Source: Udeniomyces pyricola | Lineage: Eukaryota > Basidiomycota > Tremellomycetes > Cystofilobasidiales > Mrakiaceae | NCBI GenBank assembly: GCA_039545295.1 | Contig: BCIK01000001.1 | Span: forward strand, 868,001 to 932,000 | DNA: 64,000 nt | Reading direction: 5' to 3' | Part shown: one piece after another, positions 24,257 to 35,545 of the stretch | Position numbering within the stretch: the first letter of the stretch is position 1 | Layout: every line of letters starts with the position of its first letter | The notes under the pieces: model-generated | Databases searched by the model: none | The model's input: only the letters and a program-made list of their open reading frames with translations | What the model was told of the DNA's origin: nothing | Made by a program: the position numbers and the translations under genes

Positions 24257-24574
24257 ATGTCCCAACCACCTTCCTCACCCAACCTCCAATTCGGCACTCA
24301 CTCCTATCTCACCCTCACCGCAACGACCCCACCCCCTCCCTCTCTTCTCCAACAACGCTCTTCGAATCCCATCGCGCTCACCTACGTCTCCACCGTCGGC
24401 TCTCTCCCGGACGAGCACATTTACCAAATCGACAACGTGCCTCGGGGGTCTGATCAATGGGAACAGATCAAGAGCGACGTCATCAGCACCCTCGAGGCCG
24501 TCCAGGGCGTCAAAGGCGTCAAAGTGTTGGAGGAACCCAAGTTGAGGGTTAAGCGCGGCGGAGGCGAGTTTTGA
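24257..24574 (+). CDS. Small conserved-looking protein of unknown function
   Basis: A single exon encodes 105 residues from the ATG at 24257. The N-terminus is Pro/Ser-rich. The middle reads SYLTLTATTPPP and then ALTYVSTVGSLPDEHIYQI, with alternating hydrophobic residues suggesting beta strands. A helix-like stretch follows (WEQIKSDVISTLEAVQGVKG), and the tail is basic. I recognise no family. Codon use looks like that of its neighbours. The frame is open upstream to 24086, but the chosen ATG gives the better start. It diverges from HSC20 across a short promoter. It could also be an accessory subunit of an organelle complex, but nothing in the sequence proves that. Confidence 0.65.
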   Translation: MSQPPSSPNLQFGTHSYLTLTATTPPPPSLLQQRSSNPIALTYVSTVGSLPDEHIYQIDNVPRGSDQWEQIKSDVISTLEAVQGVKGVKVLEEPKLRVKRGGGEF

Positions 24575-25096
24575 GAGCCATAGGAGGAACCTCGGCATCC
24601 CAGTTGGAACACTCGGCGAGGGGATGGGAGCAAGAATGAAGTAAACATGTGAATAGCTAGTAGAGGGAGAGCTCCACATTAGAGAAGGGAAGAGAGGCCG
24701 CTGGGGAGCTACTCGTCATGATCAGGTGCAAGCGGGAGGCCAACATCAGATGGTTTTTAAGATGCGACCAGCAGAAGGAAGGGGGTGGGAAGGTGTTTTT
24801 CTTTTCTTTGATGACCATATTAACGACGCTATTGATCACGCTATTCTGTTTCGATGCTATCTCCTTTCTGCATTCTTGGACCTCACGCATACTAGTCCCT
24901 ACCATGTGCTCTTCGTCAAATCAGAGACGTAGTACGATACACCGTCGTCTGAAGGTCTTCGCACTCTGCTCTGCTAATCAATCATCTCCACAAACGTCTA
25001 AACTCGACGGCGCACGCCCTTTCTACTGCAAGCGTCACCGGCCTTCCATCATATGCTTCCCTGAGCATCGAGTACCCATGATTTATATATCACATT
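24575..25096. other. Convergent intergenic region
   Basis: Between the small unknown gene and EF-Ts there are only low-quality frames. No gene is seen. Confidence 0.5.
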
Positions 25097-26559
25097 TTAA
25101 GCTTCTTCTTCGACGACCTCCTCTGCACCCTCACCGACGACCCACCTCTCTCCTCCGTCTACGCGAACACGAACCCCCCTCTTCTCACCCCAAGCCTTCA
25201 GGGTCTCCCCAACGCTCTTCCCACCTTGCGCTTCCTCACCCGGGAAGAACATAAAGTGCTGCTCCATCAACACATCGCTCTCCTCGACGACGCCTTCCAA
25301 TCCATCGCCACCTTTAAACGAATAGATGTGTCGGCACGGGATCCCGACCATTTGCCTCGCGAGAGCCCGACCGAGGATCTCCGTGTCCGCCAGGAGCGCC
25401 CGGGACGCTTCCGGCGCGAGGCCCGTCGCGCCTGGCCCGGTGAGATGAAGAACGAGGAACGCAGCAATGGAGCCCAAGTTGGCGGGCACGCCCGAAGGGG
25501 TATGAGCAAAGAACGCTGGGTAGTAAAGTCCTTCGTGCGTTTCCACCGTCGGAGGCGCAAAGACAGCCAATCGGCGGAGCTCAATCTTCTCGCCCGTCGT
25601 CGTCAGGAGGGATGTCACTTTCTGAGCCGTCGTCAGACTACCGTCATCCGACTGAGGAGTAGGAGAGATCAGAGGAGCCTCGTTCATCGTTGGGACCTCA
25701 ATCTCGACGAGGTGATTCGAAGGAGAGTCGACGGCGTTGTGGTAAAAGACAGCAGAGTGGTGGATCGATTGGAGCAACGACGTGAAGCCCTCGGTTCGAC
25801 CGACGAACGAGGTCTCGCAGTTGAGCTAAACGAAAGAAAATGAGGAATGATTTGAGTAAGGAAGGGAGGGGGAGAAGGGGAAGGAGAACACGGCATAGTC
25901 AATATACGACTTTGATTCAAGTGACATGGGGCCCATAAGTCACGTCTTTATGCAAAGTCGAAACGCGTTCCAAGCTCCGAGCCTAAACCAAACGAACGGC
26001 TTTCGATTGGCCTCCACCCAACTAACCTCGACGATGCCGCCTCTTCGTCCCCAACCTTGCCCAATGACGCCGACAGCAATGAGTCCATCCGAAGCGTCCC
26101 TTCCAGCAAGCTTCTTGGCTTTGGCAGCTCCACCGGCTTCGAGGTCAGCCTCGAGCCACTTGAGCGCGGCCTGGACATCGAGCGCGGATTCCGCCAGGGC
26201 TTGCTTGGCTTTCGTCATAGAGATGGGATGAAGCGCTCTAAGGAAGAAAAAGAGAAAGACAAACCAAAAAAAAAAAAAACAGGGAGGTAAGCAGAAACTC
26301 GAGTTGATCCTTACTGACCCCTTCCTCCTCGAGCGGGAAGGAATGATGATGAAAAGAGCTCGAGAGAAAGCGAGAGAAGGAGAGGAGGAAGGAAAAAGAG
26401 GAAAGCGTTGAGAACGTACCGAAGCTCGGCGATGAGCTTGATGGGCACCTTGGGCAATGGCGGAGGAGTCGGCACCGAGTAAGGTCGCCTCGGGGTGAAA
26501 GCGGCGGGCTGCTTGAAGCATCGGGCGAAGAGAGTAGGACGAAGGAGAGAAGAGGACAT
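25097..26559 (-). CDS. TSF1: Mitochondrial translation elongation factor Ts
   Basis: Three exons (26559-26420, 26237-26027, 25825-25097) give 359 residues. The first 30 residues are Arg/Ser/Pro-rich without acids, fitting a mitochondrial presequence. The N-terminal UBA-like unit follows (MTKAKQALAESALDVQAALK) with KWLEADL and AKAKKLAGRDASDGLIAV. After intron 2 comes the conserved EF-Ts core LNCETSFVGRTEGF. The rest is the dimerisation/core domain, including HLTGPGA, and the acidic C-terminus ends EEVVEEEA. EF-Ts regenerates EF-Tu-GTP in the mitochondrial matrix. In bacteria the core motif is NCETDFVA; here Asp is replaced by Ser, which is unusual but may be tolerated. Length and order match fungal homologues. 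Confidence 0.92.
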
Positions 26560-27109
26560 GGCTTGGACGGTTGAAACTGCGGTGTGAACAGAGGAAGTGA
26601 GTGCTGGTTATAAAGTCGATTGATGTTGCAACCATGCACGATCACGACAAAGGCAAGAAACAATTAAACCGCCCAAGGTTACGTTCTCAAAACATAGTCT
26701 TTTTTCTTCTTCTCTTATCTGTACGATAAATCCTGGTTCTCTTAATCAACATACCTTTGATGTTGCAAGCATCATCGTGGAGTTTGAATCATTAATACAA
26801 CAAGATAAAAACTAAATCCTACACAAGCTGACTGATCGAAACGACCCAAAAATCAAACCATCACGTCCGTCCCGGGACGCCCTTATACACAATGAACTAC
26901 AGCGAAGCTTCACCAACTCGCTTCAACATTATAAGCACCGATATCTCCTGTTACACTTTACCGGTTTCCATCACACCAATGCCCAGAACTCTGTTCGTCG
27001 ATACCCCGTCCGGACCCACTTAGTCCTCCTCCTCCCTCTAGAATTCCCCCCGGCCATCAACTCATGTTCCCCATCTGTGGCGCAGAGCGGCGCGAGACGC
27101 GTTGCCGTA
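26560..27109. other. Intergenic region upstream of EF-Ts
   Basis: About 550 nt between two minus-strand genes. A/T-rich stretches occur near 26700-26820. No gene or RNA is recognised. Confidence 0.5.
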
Positions 27110-28083
27110 TTATCGGAGAGCGCCAAGATTCGTGTCCCGAAGCAAACGTCCGGCATGAATGAAGAATTTAGGGATGGGTGAGGCGATGACGGGGGTGTTG
27201 GTGAGATGATAAGGTAAGTCAGAGCCAGCTGACTCGTACGCTTCGTCGGGATCGTCGAAGAAGGAGGAGAAGGAGTCGTGCGAGATGCACTTGAGAGGAG
27301 GGTACGATGATAAAGTTGACCGCGTAATGGCTAGGTCAAAGTATCGAAATCATCCCATCAGCTTATTTTCTGTATGCCTTGACTGGGAAGGCTCTCATGT
27401 GGAAGAGGATATATAGCTGTAGATGGGTGGGTCTCACCTGTAGCTCTAGTTGAGCTTCATCTCTCTCGCTTTCAGTTTCATGTCCTGCACCATGACAGGC
27501 TGTACACTGCTCTCTTTGTCCGTCGATATGTCTGACGACGGCGTTGTTTTCCAAGCTCGTCGACTGGTTGCCGCCGACGATGACGACCTCGACCATCCCC
27601 GGTCGATCCTTCTCTTCCACCGCGCTATAATCCCACACTTCCCTCTCTTGAAACCCCGCTGAATCGTATCGAACCCTCAATCCCAACGGTAGTATCGGCG
27701 GGTAATAAGCTCCGAAAGTGAGGTTCTGAGCAGACGTCGACGAAAGACCGTTGATCTCCGATGATGATGTCAGGTGGTGCTGATGATACTCGTCCTGGGA
27801 TGCTTGGTGAAGCTGAGCGAGGGCTCGAGCGTTGGCTCGTCGGTAGTAAGTTCGGCGACGGAAAAAGATGGTGAGCATGATAAGGATGAGAGTGAAGCAT
27901 ATCGCAGAGAAGATGACACTGATTATCGGGGAAAGTCAAAGGAAAGGGGGAAAGGGGGGGACGTCAATGAATGATGGATGGTCCATCGAGTAAGCTGATC
28001 AACGAGCTGTCAGAACGAGGTGCAAAGAGAGCTCACGCCAAGTACGATGGTGTCGAGATGTTTGAAGAAGAGAAGGAGGTCAT
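27110..28083 (-). CDS. Single-pass membrane protein of unknown function
   Basis: Three exons (28083-28037, 27918-27438, 27289-27110) give 235 residues. A short Ser-rich N-terminus with an NIS sequon precedes one transmembrane helix (AVIFSAICFTLILIMLTIFF). A basic stop-transfer cluster follows (RRRTYYRRA), so the N-terminus is probably outside or lumenal and about 200 residues are cytosolic. The cytosolic part has AYYPP, Ser/Thr-rich stretches, and an acidic segment FDDPDEAYESAG encoded by exon 3. I know no family. The layout resembles small fungal adaptors for trafficking or ubiquitination, but that is only an analogy. The exon 3 acceptor is chosen because it alone keeps frame and gives natural composition; the C-terminus is therefore less certain. 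Confidence 0.6.
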
Positions 28084-28533
28084 GGAAGGGGAATGAGCTG
28101 ATCGAGATTGACGAATCCCATATAAACCGGGGGAGGAGGAAAGAGGTGTACACGTTGCAGCTTGGGCAGGACGAGATTTGGGCAGGAAGGGGGAGAGGGA
28201 GTCTGGGGAAGTCGGGCCGGAAAGAGAAGCCGGAAGCACTTTTGACAAAAGATCCCTCTGCCAACCTCTGCCATGCTCCACCATGCCAAGAATATCATCA
28301 TTTATCGTTTTGTCGTCCGCACATATGATCAAGTTTTCATTCCCCCTTTACAAAACTCGATTTGTCAGAGCTATTCCACCTCACACCTCACAATCGTCAC
28401 TACCGCCTCATGTCGACACACCATCGAAACCAACATCAGAGTCCAACCAACTTGAAGCCTGATACCAAGCTCAGGACTCCAGGGCTCCACGAACAAACTA
28501 CTCTGAATGGCAACACACCATATGATACAATCC
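28084..28533. other. Intergenic region downstream of U1-70K
   Basis: 450 nt between two minus-strand genes. Overlapping frames are open on several strands but none shows family features. It holds the promoter of the membrane-protein gene and the U1-70K 3' flank. Confidence 0.5.
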
Positions 28534-30951
28534 TTAATACCTCGGCCTCTTCTCATCGCCGCCTCCGTACCCTCCTCCTCCACCTGAATCATACGGACGC
28601 TTGTTGTAACCCCCAGCAGCAGAATCGGATGACGGGGGTGCACCGTAGCCTCCACCGCCAGAGGCCGAGGGTGGTCCGCCGAATCCTCCGCCAGCTCCGC
28701 CCCTATGACGCACGAGACGAGAGAGAGAGAAAAAGAATGTACAAAGAGAGAGGAGCAACAAAAGGTGAGTGTCAAGGGAAAGGGTGACAAGTCATGAGCA
28801 AGGAGGAGAATTTGGAAGGCCGACAAGGGAAATAGGGAAGGGGAGGGGGGGGGGGGGGTTACACCGATATCACTGGGGTCAGACATGAGGACTTATTGTC
28901 GGTCGGAAGAGAGCAGCGTGTTGTGTAGGCGAGTGACGAGATGTGCGCGTCGAACGACGAGTGCGATCAACCGGAACCAAAGACGAGATAGTGGACCCAG
29001 GTTGCAGAAAACAAGAAAAGGAGGAGGAACAACCCAAATGGAATGACCACCGGCTACTTCGGAGAGAAGGGACCGGAAGGAAACCTGAGGCCTTCCGGTA
29101 ATACTACACCATGCCGTCGACAAAAAGATCACCCTGCAAACCAGAGCGAGGAGCGAAGAGAAATGGTAGCCGGAAGGAAGCATGAGGCCTCCCGGCTTGA
29201 TACTCGACCAAGATCCCCTCCCTCGTCCGCGGCATCGGACCTACTCTCCACGTCGACACGTCGGTGCCCTTACGACGCCTGACCAGATACACACATCCAG
29301 TGCCTGACCAGCTGTAGCTTGGTGCAAACAAATTCTCCAGGATAGAGAGAGCGATAGAAGGGAGAGGGAAGAGATAGGAGAAAAGGAAACAGGGCTGTTG
29401 GATGGATGGGGAAGTAAGCGGCTTACCTAGGTGGTCCTCCTCCTCCCCGGTTGTAACCCGAGTCGCCTCCTGGCGGTTGGAATCCTCCACCGCCAAAGCC
29501 ACCTCCGTAACCACCCCCTCCGCCACGGTCACCACCAAAGCCGCCCCGCCCTCCTCCTCCTCGGTCGCCGAAGCCACCCCTGAAGCCACCTCCGCCACCT
29601 GGCGATCCGCCTGACGCGAGTGAACGCAAAGAGAAAAACACCACGACGCGTGATATAAGCAAGTGATCAAGGTGCACAGAAAGAAAAAAAAAAACACGTT
29701 TCTACTCGTTTTCCTGACCACACGAAAGTGACACTGTGATGACGTACCGAATCCACCACCACCCCCGCCTTGATAACCACCTCGGAAACCACCGCCTATC
29801 CCACCACCTCCTCCTCGATCACCGAAACCCCCCCGGAAGCCNCCCCGGAAGCCNCCCCTGAAACCGCCACGGGCTGGGAACGATCCAAAGGCCGGAGCCG
29901 ATACCTCGACAGGTTTAGGCTTGCCACCGAGACCACCACCCAGTCGGGCAGGCTTCCAACCCTTGACGGTTCGTCCTCGCTCGACGTCGACGCGGATGTT
30001 CTTGTTGAGGATGGGGATGTTTTCGGCATCCTTGTAAGCAGCTATGTATATGCGTGTGTATGCGAGGTGCACGATGGATTAGTCATTCGCGGATAGACAG
30101 ACGCCGAGCGTCGAGAGTGATAGCAATAGGGGGAAGAAGAGGAGCAGGAATGGCAGACATACCCTTCATGTCGCGTTCACGCTCATAGACGACAAAGGCG
30201 TATCCTCGCGAGTTGCCCTTGGCGTTTCGAACGATTCGAACCCGCTCAATGGCGCCGTACATTTCGAATTCGCGTCGAACATCAACCTCGGTCGCTTTCT
30301 TGGACTGTGAGTGTATGGAGGTAAGACGATGGAGGAGTGAGTTGTTAGATGGACTGGGGGATGAGAGAACAGCAGGAGCGAAAGCGACCAAGATATCCGG
30401 ATGGCGAGCGGGCTTACAAGTCGCGAGATGAAGAGGGTCTTGTAAGGATCTCCGACGGCTTCTGGATCGTCGTTTGGCTTGTCTATAAGGAGCGAACGGG
30501 ATAAATGAGATGAGATGGATATGCGTGGTCTAAATTGGATAGTGAAAACGAAGCGTAGGGCGCATGGGAGGAAAGGGCCAGAGAAACGCAAGGCGTCAAG
30601 AAAAGGCGGCGTGAGGGCGAGAGCGAGACACGTACAGCTCGATTCTGCGTTCTTTGCCGCGTCCTCTTTGCGCTTCTTCTTCTCTTCAGCCTTGATCTTT
30701 CGCTTCTCCTCCTCGCAGTAGGTAAAGGCGTCCTCCGTCTTGACCTCGCCCTCCTCATCGTCCTTGCCGGTCTCGAGTCGCTTCTCCTCCTTGGCGGCGG
30801 CGTCGGCCTTGAGTTGGGCAAAGATGGCGCCGACACCTCCGAGGGTGAGCGGATGGACGGCGTTGGGGTCAGGGCCGTGGGGCTTGAGGTATGGGATGGG
30901 TGGACGGGGGGCGAAGAGCCGGAGGAGATTGGGTGGGAGTTGAGCCGTCAT
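28534..30951 (-). CDS. SNP1: U1 small nuclear ribonucleoprotein 70 kDa protein
   Basis: Six exons (30951-30636, 30482-30418, 30304-30163, 30041-29748, 29610-29427, 28702-28534) give 389 residues. The N-terminal U1-70K domain is clear: [20 protein letters not shown], then a Lys/Glu-rich helix. The U1 RNA-contacting segment follows, [19 protein letters not shown], with RNP2 LFISRL; RNP1 is RGYAFVVY at about 160-167. The remainder is a Gly/Arg-rich tail with many FRGGFG repeats ending KRPRY. The protein binds stem-loop I of U1 snRNA and marks 5' splice sites. Two Ns (29842, 29854) fall in Gly codons of the repeat. The last intron is 724 nt, far longer than the others, and contains two related hairpins; it could be a regulated intron. 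The protein identity is secure. Confidence 0.95.
29072..29099 (-). ncRNA. Intronic hairpin A in U1-70K
   Basis: On the sense (minus) strand, arm ACCGGAAGG pairs perfectly over 9 bp with CCTTCCGGT across a 10-nt loop CCTCAGGTTT. It lies inside the last intron. A second, related hairpin lies 96 nt upstream in the transcript. Confidence 0.6.
29168..29197 (-). ncRNA. Intronic hairpin B in U1-70K
   Basis: On the sense strand, arm AGCCGGGAGG pairs over 10 bp with CCTTCCGGCT around loop CCTCATGCTT. One pair is G-U, which on the opposite strand would be an A-C mismatch. The stem core and the CCTCA start of the loop match hairpin A. Confidence 0.6.
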
Positions 30952-31309
30952 GGCTGAGACGGGGTGAGGGTGGTGGTGGCGGTGGTGGTGATGGTGATGA
31001 TGATGATAATGATGATAATTCAGATGAGGGAAAAGAAGACCGAGGCGATCGTTCTCTTTGGGTGTGAGCTGCCTCTCTAATCGGACTCACCATGCATCGA
31101 TGCATGATCAAATGCATCCTGAGCGCTGAGAGCGCTTCATGAGCGCTTCGCAAGCGCCTAGAAGCGACAACAGTGAATTCTCATCAATCAACCTGCAAGT
31201 CCAATCAATCGACTTGACTTTTCGATTCCCTCCAGCTTCAATTTCCCTTGCCTCTACGATTCATCATCATCGACTGTCCCCCCCTTCCCTGCACATTCCT
31301 CGGCCTATC
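30952..31309. promoter_or_regulatory. Divergent U1-70K/AIR promoter with palindrome and AGCGCT array
   Basis: The 358 nt between the two start codons contain a GGT/GAT microsatellite (about 30970-31018). A perfect 16-bp palindrome CATGCATCGATGCATG (31091-31106) follows, with a third ATGCAT at 31112. Three AGCGCT hexamers (31122, 31131, 31142) and a related AAGCGC (31152) come next, spaced 9-11 bp. The clustering looks like transcription-factor sites shared by two RNA-processing genes; the factor is unknown. Confidence 0.55.
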
Positions 31310-34300
31310 ATGGCTCCTTCCTCCTCCAACGCTTCCTCCATATCCTCCAAGAAACCCAGGCATCGTTCCACCAACCCCAACCCTTCCACCTTCGTCCCTC
31401 CCAAGACCAAAGCAAAGTCCAAGAACCGAGCCAACCCGACCTCACGCAACGCTAAGAAGCGCAAGACTCAGGCCGCCGCCGCCGCTGCTGCTGCTGCTGC
31501 TGCTGCTCATGCCGACGGACAAGACGCGTCCTCCACTGCCCCCTTTGCCAACATCATCGTCGACAGTGACGAGGACCAAGTCATGAATCTCATCCAACGA
31601 CATGACGATGCCGGTGACGATGATGATGATGATGACGACGACGACGACGACGATCTCATGCAAGGCGTTGACTTTACAGCCCTCGCTGATGATACTGACG
31701 ACGATGACGAAGTCACCATTGTTGACACCAAGGTAATTCGAGCTCCTTCCCAACGCACAACGCGAAGACCCAAGAGGAAACCGTCCCGATATCATACTAA
31801 ACCCACCTATCGTTACCGTTTCTACGCGTCAGCCTCCTCCTGGACCACCGTCTACCCTCCCTCCCAAGCCCGAAGTCACTCAGGCCGTCATCCCCTCGCG
31901 CTCACCCTCTCCACCCATCGACATTGACAACCTCTTCTTCGTCGATGTCGAAGCCAAACCAGTCAAGAAAGCTCGACTATGGAAGGACCCCAACGAAGCC
32001 GACTCGACCGCGACAGCCACCCCTACGCCTAACAGTGAGAAGACGACGACAGACGATACCGATCTGACCGAGCCTGGGGATACCCTCAGCCTTCCTTCGC
32101 ACATCATTCTCGATCGAGAGGATCCGAACCTTGCTGCACCCTCGGGTGAGGGCGTGCTCACTGAAGCCGAGGTCTTTGCCGGCGAGCTTGGGGAGATCGA
32201 GTTTCTCGATGGCGGAGACGATCGACCAGTTCGTCATCCTTTCCTCTCTCTTTCCTCCCCCCTTCCCTCTTCTCCTCCTTCACATGAACTCCGAACCGAA
32301 CACGCTCATGGGCTGGCTAACTAATCAACCACTTGGTCCCTTGTCTGTTTCGAATTGGGATCTCAAAGGCATCGCGTTACTTTGACGCTGTCCCCGAAGG
32401 AGGCACGTTTGGCCAAGGAGGCAAGGCCAACATGGTCTGCAGCATCTGCAAGCAACGAGGTCACGCCCACAAGGAATGCACCATGAGCGTCGTAGGTCTT
32501 TGTCCCTTTTGCAACTTCCCCCTTCAATCGTCAACTGGTTCATTCGCACAGTGTGACACGCTTTCCTCAGAGGAACGCGTGAATGCCACCCCCCGTCTGA
32601 CCGGTCATTTCGTTTTGTATCACGTCCATCTTTCGACCCTTGTAGTGTCTGACTTGCGGCGCCATCGACGAGCACACCACCCGAAGTTGCCCAGTCGCCC
32701 TCGTTTGCTTCGCATGTGGAGGCAGAGGTCATCGATCAAGAGTAAGCCCCCCCCCCCTTAAACACCTTTACTTCAGACTCCCATCAATCTTTACCTATAC
32801 GTCCTGCACTTTGTTACCCCCCTCCCCCTTTTATTCTTATTCTTGTCTGTTGTCTATCCATATTCACAATCTCTACGCCCTTTCGTCCTCCCCCTCCCCC
32901 CTCCCCCTCTTCTCCTCCTTGAATTTAGGAATGTCCCGCTCCGAGATCGAAACAACGCTACCGAGGCAACGGCCCAATGTGCGATCGGTGCGGGTCCGAT
33001 ATCCATCCCGCCAACGTAAGCTCCCCGAAAAAGAAAAAACACTCACACAGACACACATACAGTGTTTGCCCCAGACTCGGGGAGACAGGATAAAAGAAGG
33101 AAGAATCGCACACGCTAACATGTTTCTCCTTCTCCTCCCCGCCGAAACCCTACACTCTGTCTCTGCTATCACCTTTTTTTTTTGTATTTTTATCGGGGAA
33201 TCCATCCCTCCTTCTTGATTTCGATCAGAATTGCCCGACGCTTTGGCGAATTTACTCTTATCTCTCGCCTTCGACGCGATCGGACGTGATTGCCGAGCGC
33301 CAGCGGTTGAAAGCGCTCGGCGGGTTCGAGGGCGACGTGCTCGAGGCCGATCCTGAGGGCGAATGGGCGGACGAGGACGATGAGAACTGGGCCGGGTGGT
33401 GTTACAATTGCTCGTACGAAGGCCATTGGGGTGATGTAAGTTTGATCATATCATTATTTTTCCCCTTCTCTCTTTTTTCCGTCGTTGGGGAGAAGTTTGA
33501 GTGTGCGTGTGTGTGTCATCGGATTCACTTCTTAAAAAAAAGGCGACTTTGTCTCGAGTTGTTTCTAAAGCCAATACTCATACATACACATACACTTCAT
33601 CCTCTTCTTTCTCTTCCTTCAACCGTGACCTTTGCAACCCATTTCCCTTTTCCTTTCCCCTTCTTTTTTTTTCCTTCCCATCCCCCTTCCTCCCGTTTTG
33701 CCCTTTCGTTTGACTATCGATCTCACCCTCCCAGGACTGTCCCGAGCCCCGCACGACGCGATCCAACCTCCAAGACTACTCTGCCTTCTCCTCATACAAC
33801 CACCAAAACTCTCCGTTCTTTGGCCCGTCCGACGGCGGCGGGAAGAAGAAATCATCGTCGTCAGCAGCGTCGGGGTCTAGTCGTCGAGCTTCTTCCACTT
33901 CGTCTTCCCGCCGACAGCAACAACAACACCCATCGTCGTCGTCGTATCCGTCGTCGATGGCAGCACCGATGCGAGATCTCGTCGTGCCCGATCGCGTCGA
34001 ACACGTCGGGAAACGCGGCAAGGAGCGTGAACGTGAACGTGCGCGAGCCGCCGAGAAGCGACGACGAGAACGGGAAGAAGAAGACGACGACGGGGACGAA
34101 GGGAGTTGGTTCGATAAATCGAAAGTCGATCGGGAGAACGCGAACCATCGTCGACAGTCGAATCAGAGTAAAGGCAAAGAGAGGGAGTATGGGAGGGGGG
34201 AAAGCAGGGGTAGTAGTGGAAGGGATTGGGATCGAGATAAGCGACGAGATCGGGAGGATAGTCGGTCTAGCAACCATTATCATCGGGAAGATGGCGGTCG

Positions 34301-34961
34301 TCAACGACCTATCCATCAGAGGGAGGATGACCTGCGAAGGGTCGAAGAGTACTTTTCCGGTGGGAGTGGAACGGATCTCGAGCGGGAGTTTAAGGAGACG
34401 GGTGGCGCACCTGGCGGAGGAGGAGGGGGCAACTTTTCCATCAAGGGTCGGGCTGGAGGAGGAGGAGGAGGAAGTGGGGGTGGTGGGTCGTCGACTCGAA
34501 ACAGTGGTGGTGGTAAAGGTGGGAATGGAGGCAAAGGGTTTTCCATCAAGTTTGGTCCATCTTCGTCCCATCATCACGAACCCATCTCGGCCCTCAGACC
34601 CTCGCTCTTATCACGACTCGATTCTCAATCGGGCGCTTCGTCCTCTTCCCGTGGCAGCGGAGGAGGTTCTCCCAACAGCAGTAACGGTGGTGGTGGTGGT
34701 AGTGGTGGTGGCAGTAGCAAGTCTCATCGATCAGGTTCGGGCTATGCCTCTTCGAATTCAACCGCGAGTGAAGGAGGGGGTGGAAGCAGTAGCGATCCTC
34801 GGTTTGGAGGTCGGGGTCCGTTTGGTCGTGGTGAGCGGAGAGATCAGGAGCGAAGGGATAAGGATCGGAGGGAAGAGGCTAATGCTGACGCGAGGAAGAG
34901 CAGAGGAGGTAGTGGCGGTGGCGGTGGTGGTGGCGGCGGCAAGTACCGAGGAGGGTATTGA
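31310..34961 (+). CDS. AIR1: AIR-type zinc-knuckle protein of the TRAMP complex
   Basis: Seven exons (31310-31732, 31833-32228, 32369-32491, 32646-32741, 32929-33015, 33229-33435, 33735-34961) give 852 residues. The N-terminus has a run of 13 Ala and a run of Asp. Five CCHC zinc knuckles follow: CSICKQRGHAHKEC, CLTCGAIDEHTTRSC, CFACGGRGHRSREC, CDRCGSDIHPANNC and CYNCSYEGHWGDDC. The third to fifth are split or closed at introns. Air1/Air2 use such knuckles to bind Trf4/5 poly(A) polymerase and RNA, feeding nuclear RNAs to the exosome. The second knuckle has one extra residue between its second Cys and His. The very long tail (over 400 residues) is Arg/Glu-rich, then Gly/Ser-rich, unlike the short yeast proteins. 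Exon phases are all consistent. Confidence 0.92.
31608..31655 (+). repeat. GAT/GAC trinucleotide repeat encoding Asp run
   Basis: A GAY trinucleotide tract in AIR exon 1 encodes 13 consecutive Asp residues. It is a coding microsatellite likely to vary in length between strains. Confidence 0.85.
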
Positions 34962-35545
34962 TAGGGCTAAAAAAAAAAAACCAAAAAATCAAAAACGCAT
35001 GTGTACTCCTCACCTATACATTGTAGTTGCTCTCATCATGCTTATTCCGGGAACCCAAAGCACCAACGATAGGGTTTTCTTAGTGTGAATTAACGTGAGG
35101 TAAAAGAGAGTCTCCATACTCCATAGACATCGCTGATGATAGGTCCGGCATACATGAAGACAATCCTACTGACACGTCCCTTCCTGGACCCCCTCTGCCG
35201 GTTCATGAGCAGCAGAGGTCGGCCCGGCTCTTATCATGAGGGACGAGGAAAAAAGGACAAAGGGAATCGATCGTTGCAAATGTCGTCATGTACGTGTGTG
35301 GGCGAACGAAGCAAGAAAAAAGAGTAAATGGTGCGAGAGGAAAAAAAAAACCGTATAAAGAGAGGGTGGATGCATCGACTGAGAATGAAAGTTGGCTTAA
35401 CGTCTGAGGCACGTGTGTGTGTGTGTGTGTGTGTAGGAATGACGGGAAGGGAGCAGAGGGTATCTCGCAACAAAGAACAGGGCATCAAACAACGACAAAG
35501 GGAAGAGGAACCTGATCCAGCAAGATATCCCTAGGCTACTAGACT
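34962..35545. other. Convergent intergenic region
   Basis: Between AIR and the kinase 3' ends. It contains A12 (just after the AIR stop), a (GT)n repeat near 35415, and no supported gene. Confidence 0.6.

Noticed and set aside
26971..27156. Minus-strand 61-residue frame at the 3' end of the membrane-protein gene
   Set aside because: It overlaps exon 3 in another frame; only the chosen frame joins exon 2 in phase with an acidic, natural sequence.
29104..30072. Long minus-strand frame through U1-70K exons 4-5
   Set aside because: It is exon 4 continued through introns; the Gly-rich exon frame and splice sites explain the region better.
33286..35088. Long plus-strand 600-residue frame over AIR exons 6-7
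   Set aside because: After exon 6 it runs in the wrong frame through intron 6 and exon 7; the zinc-knuckle frame is DCPEPR onward.
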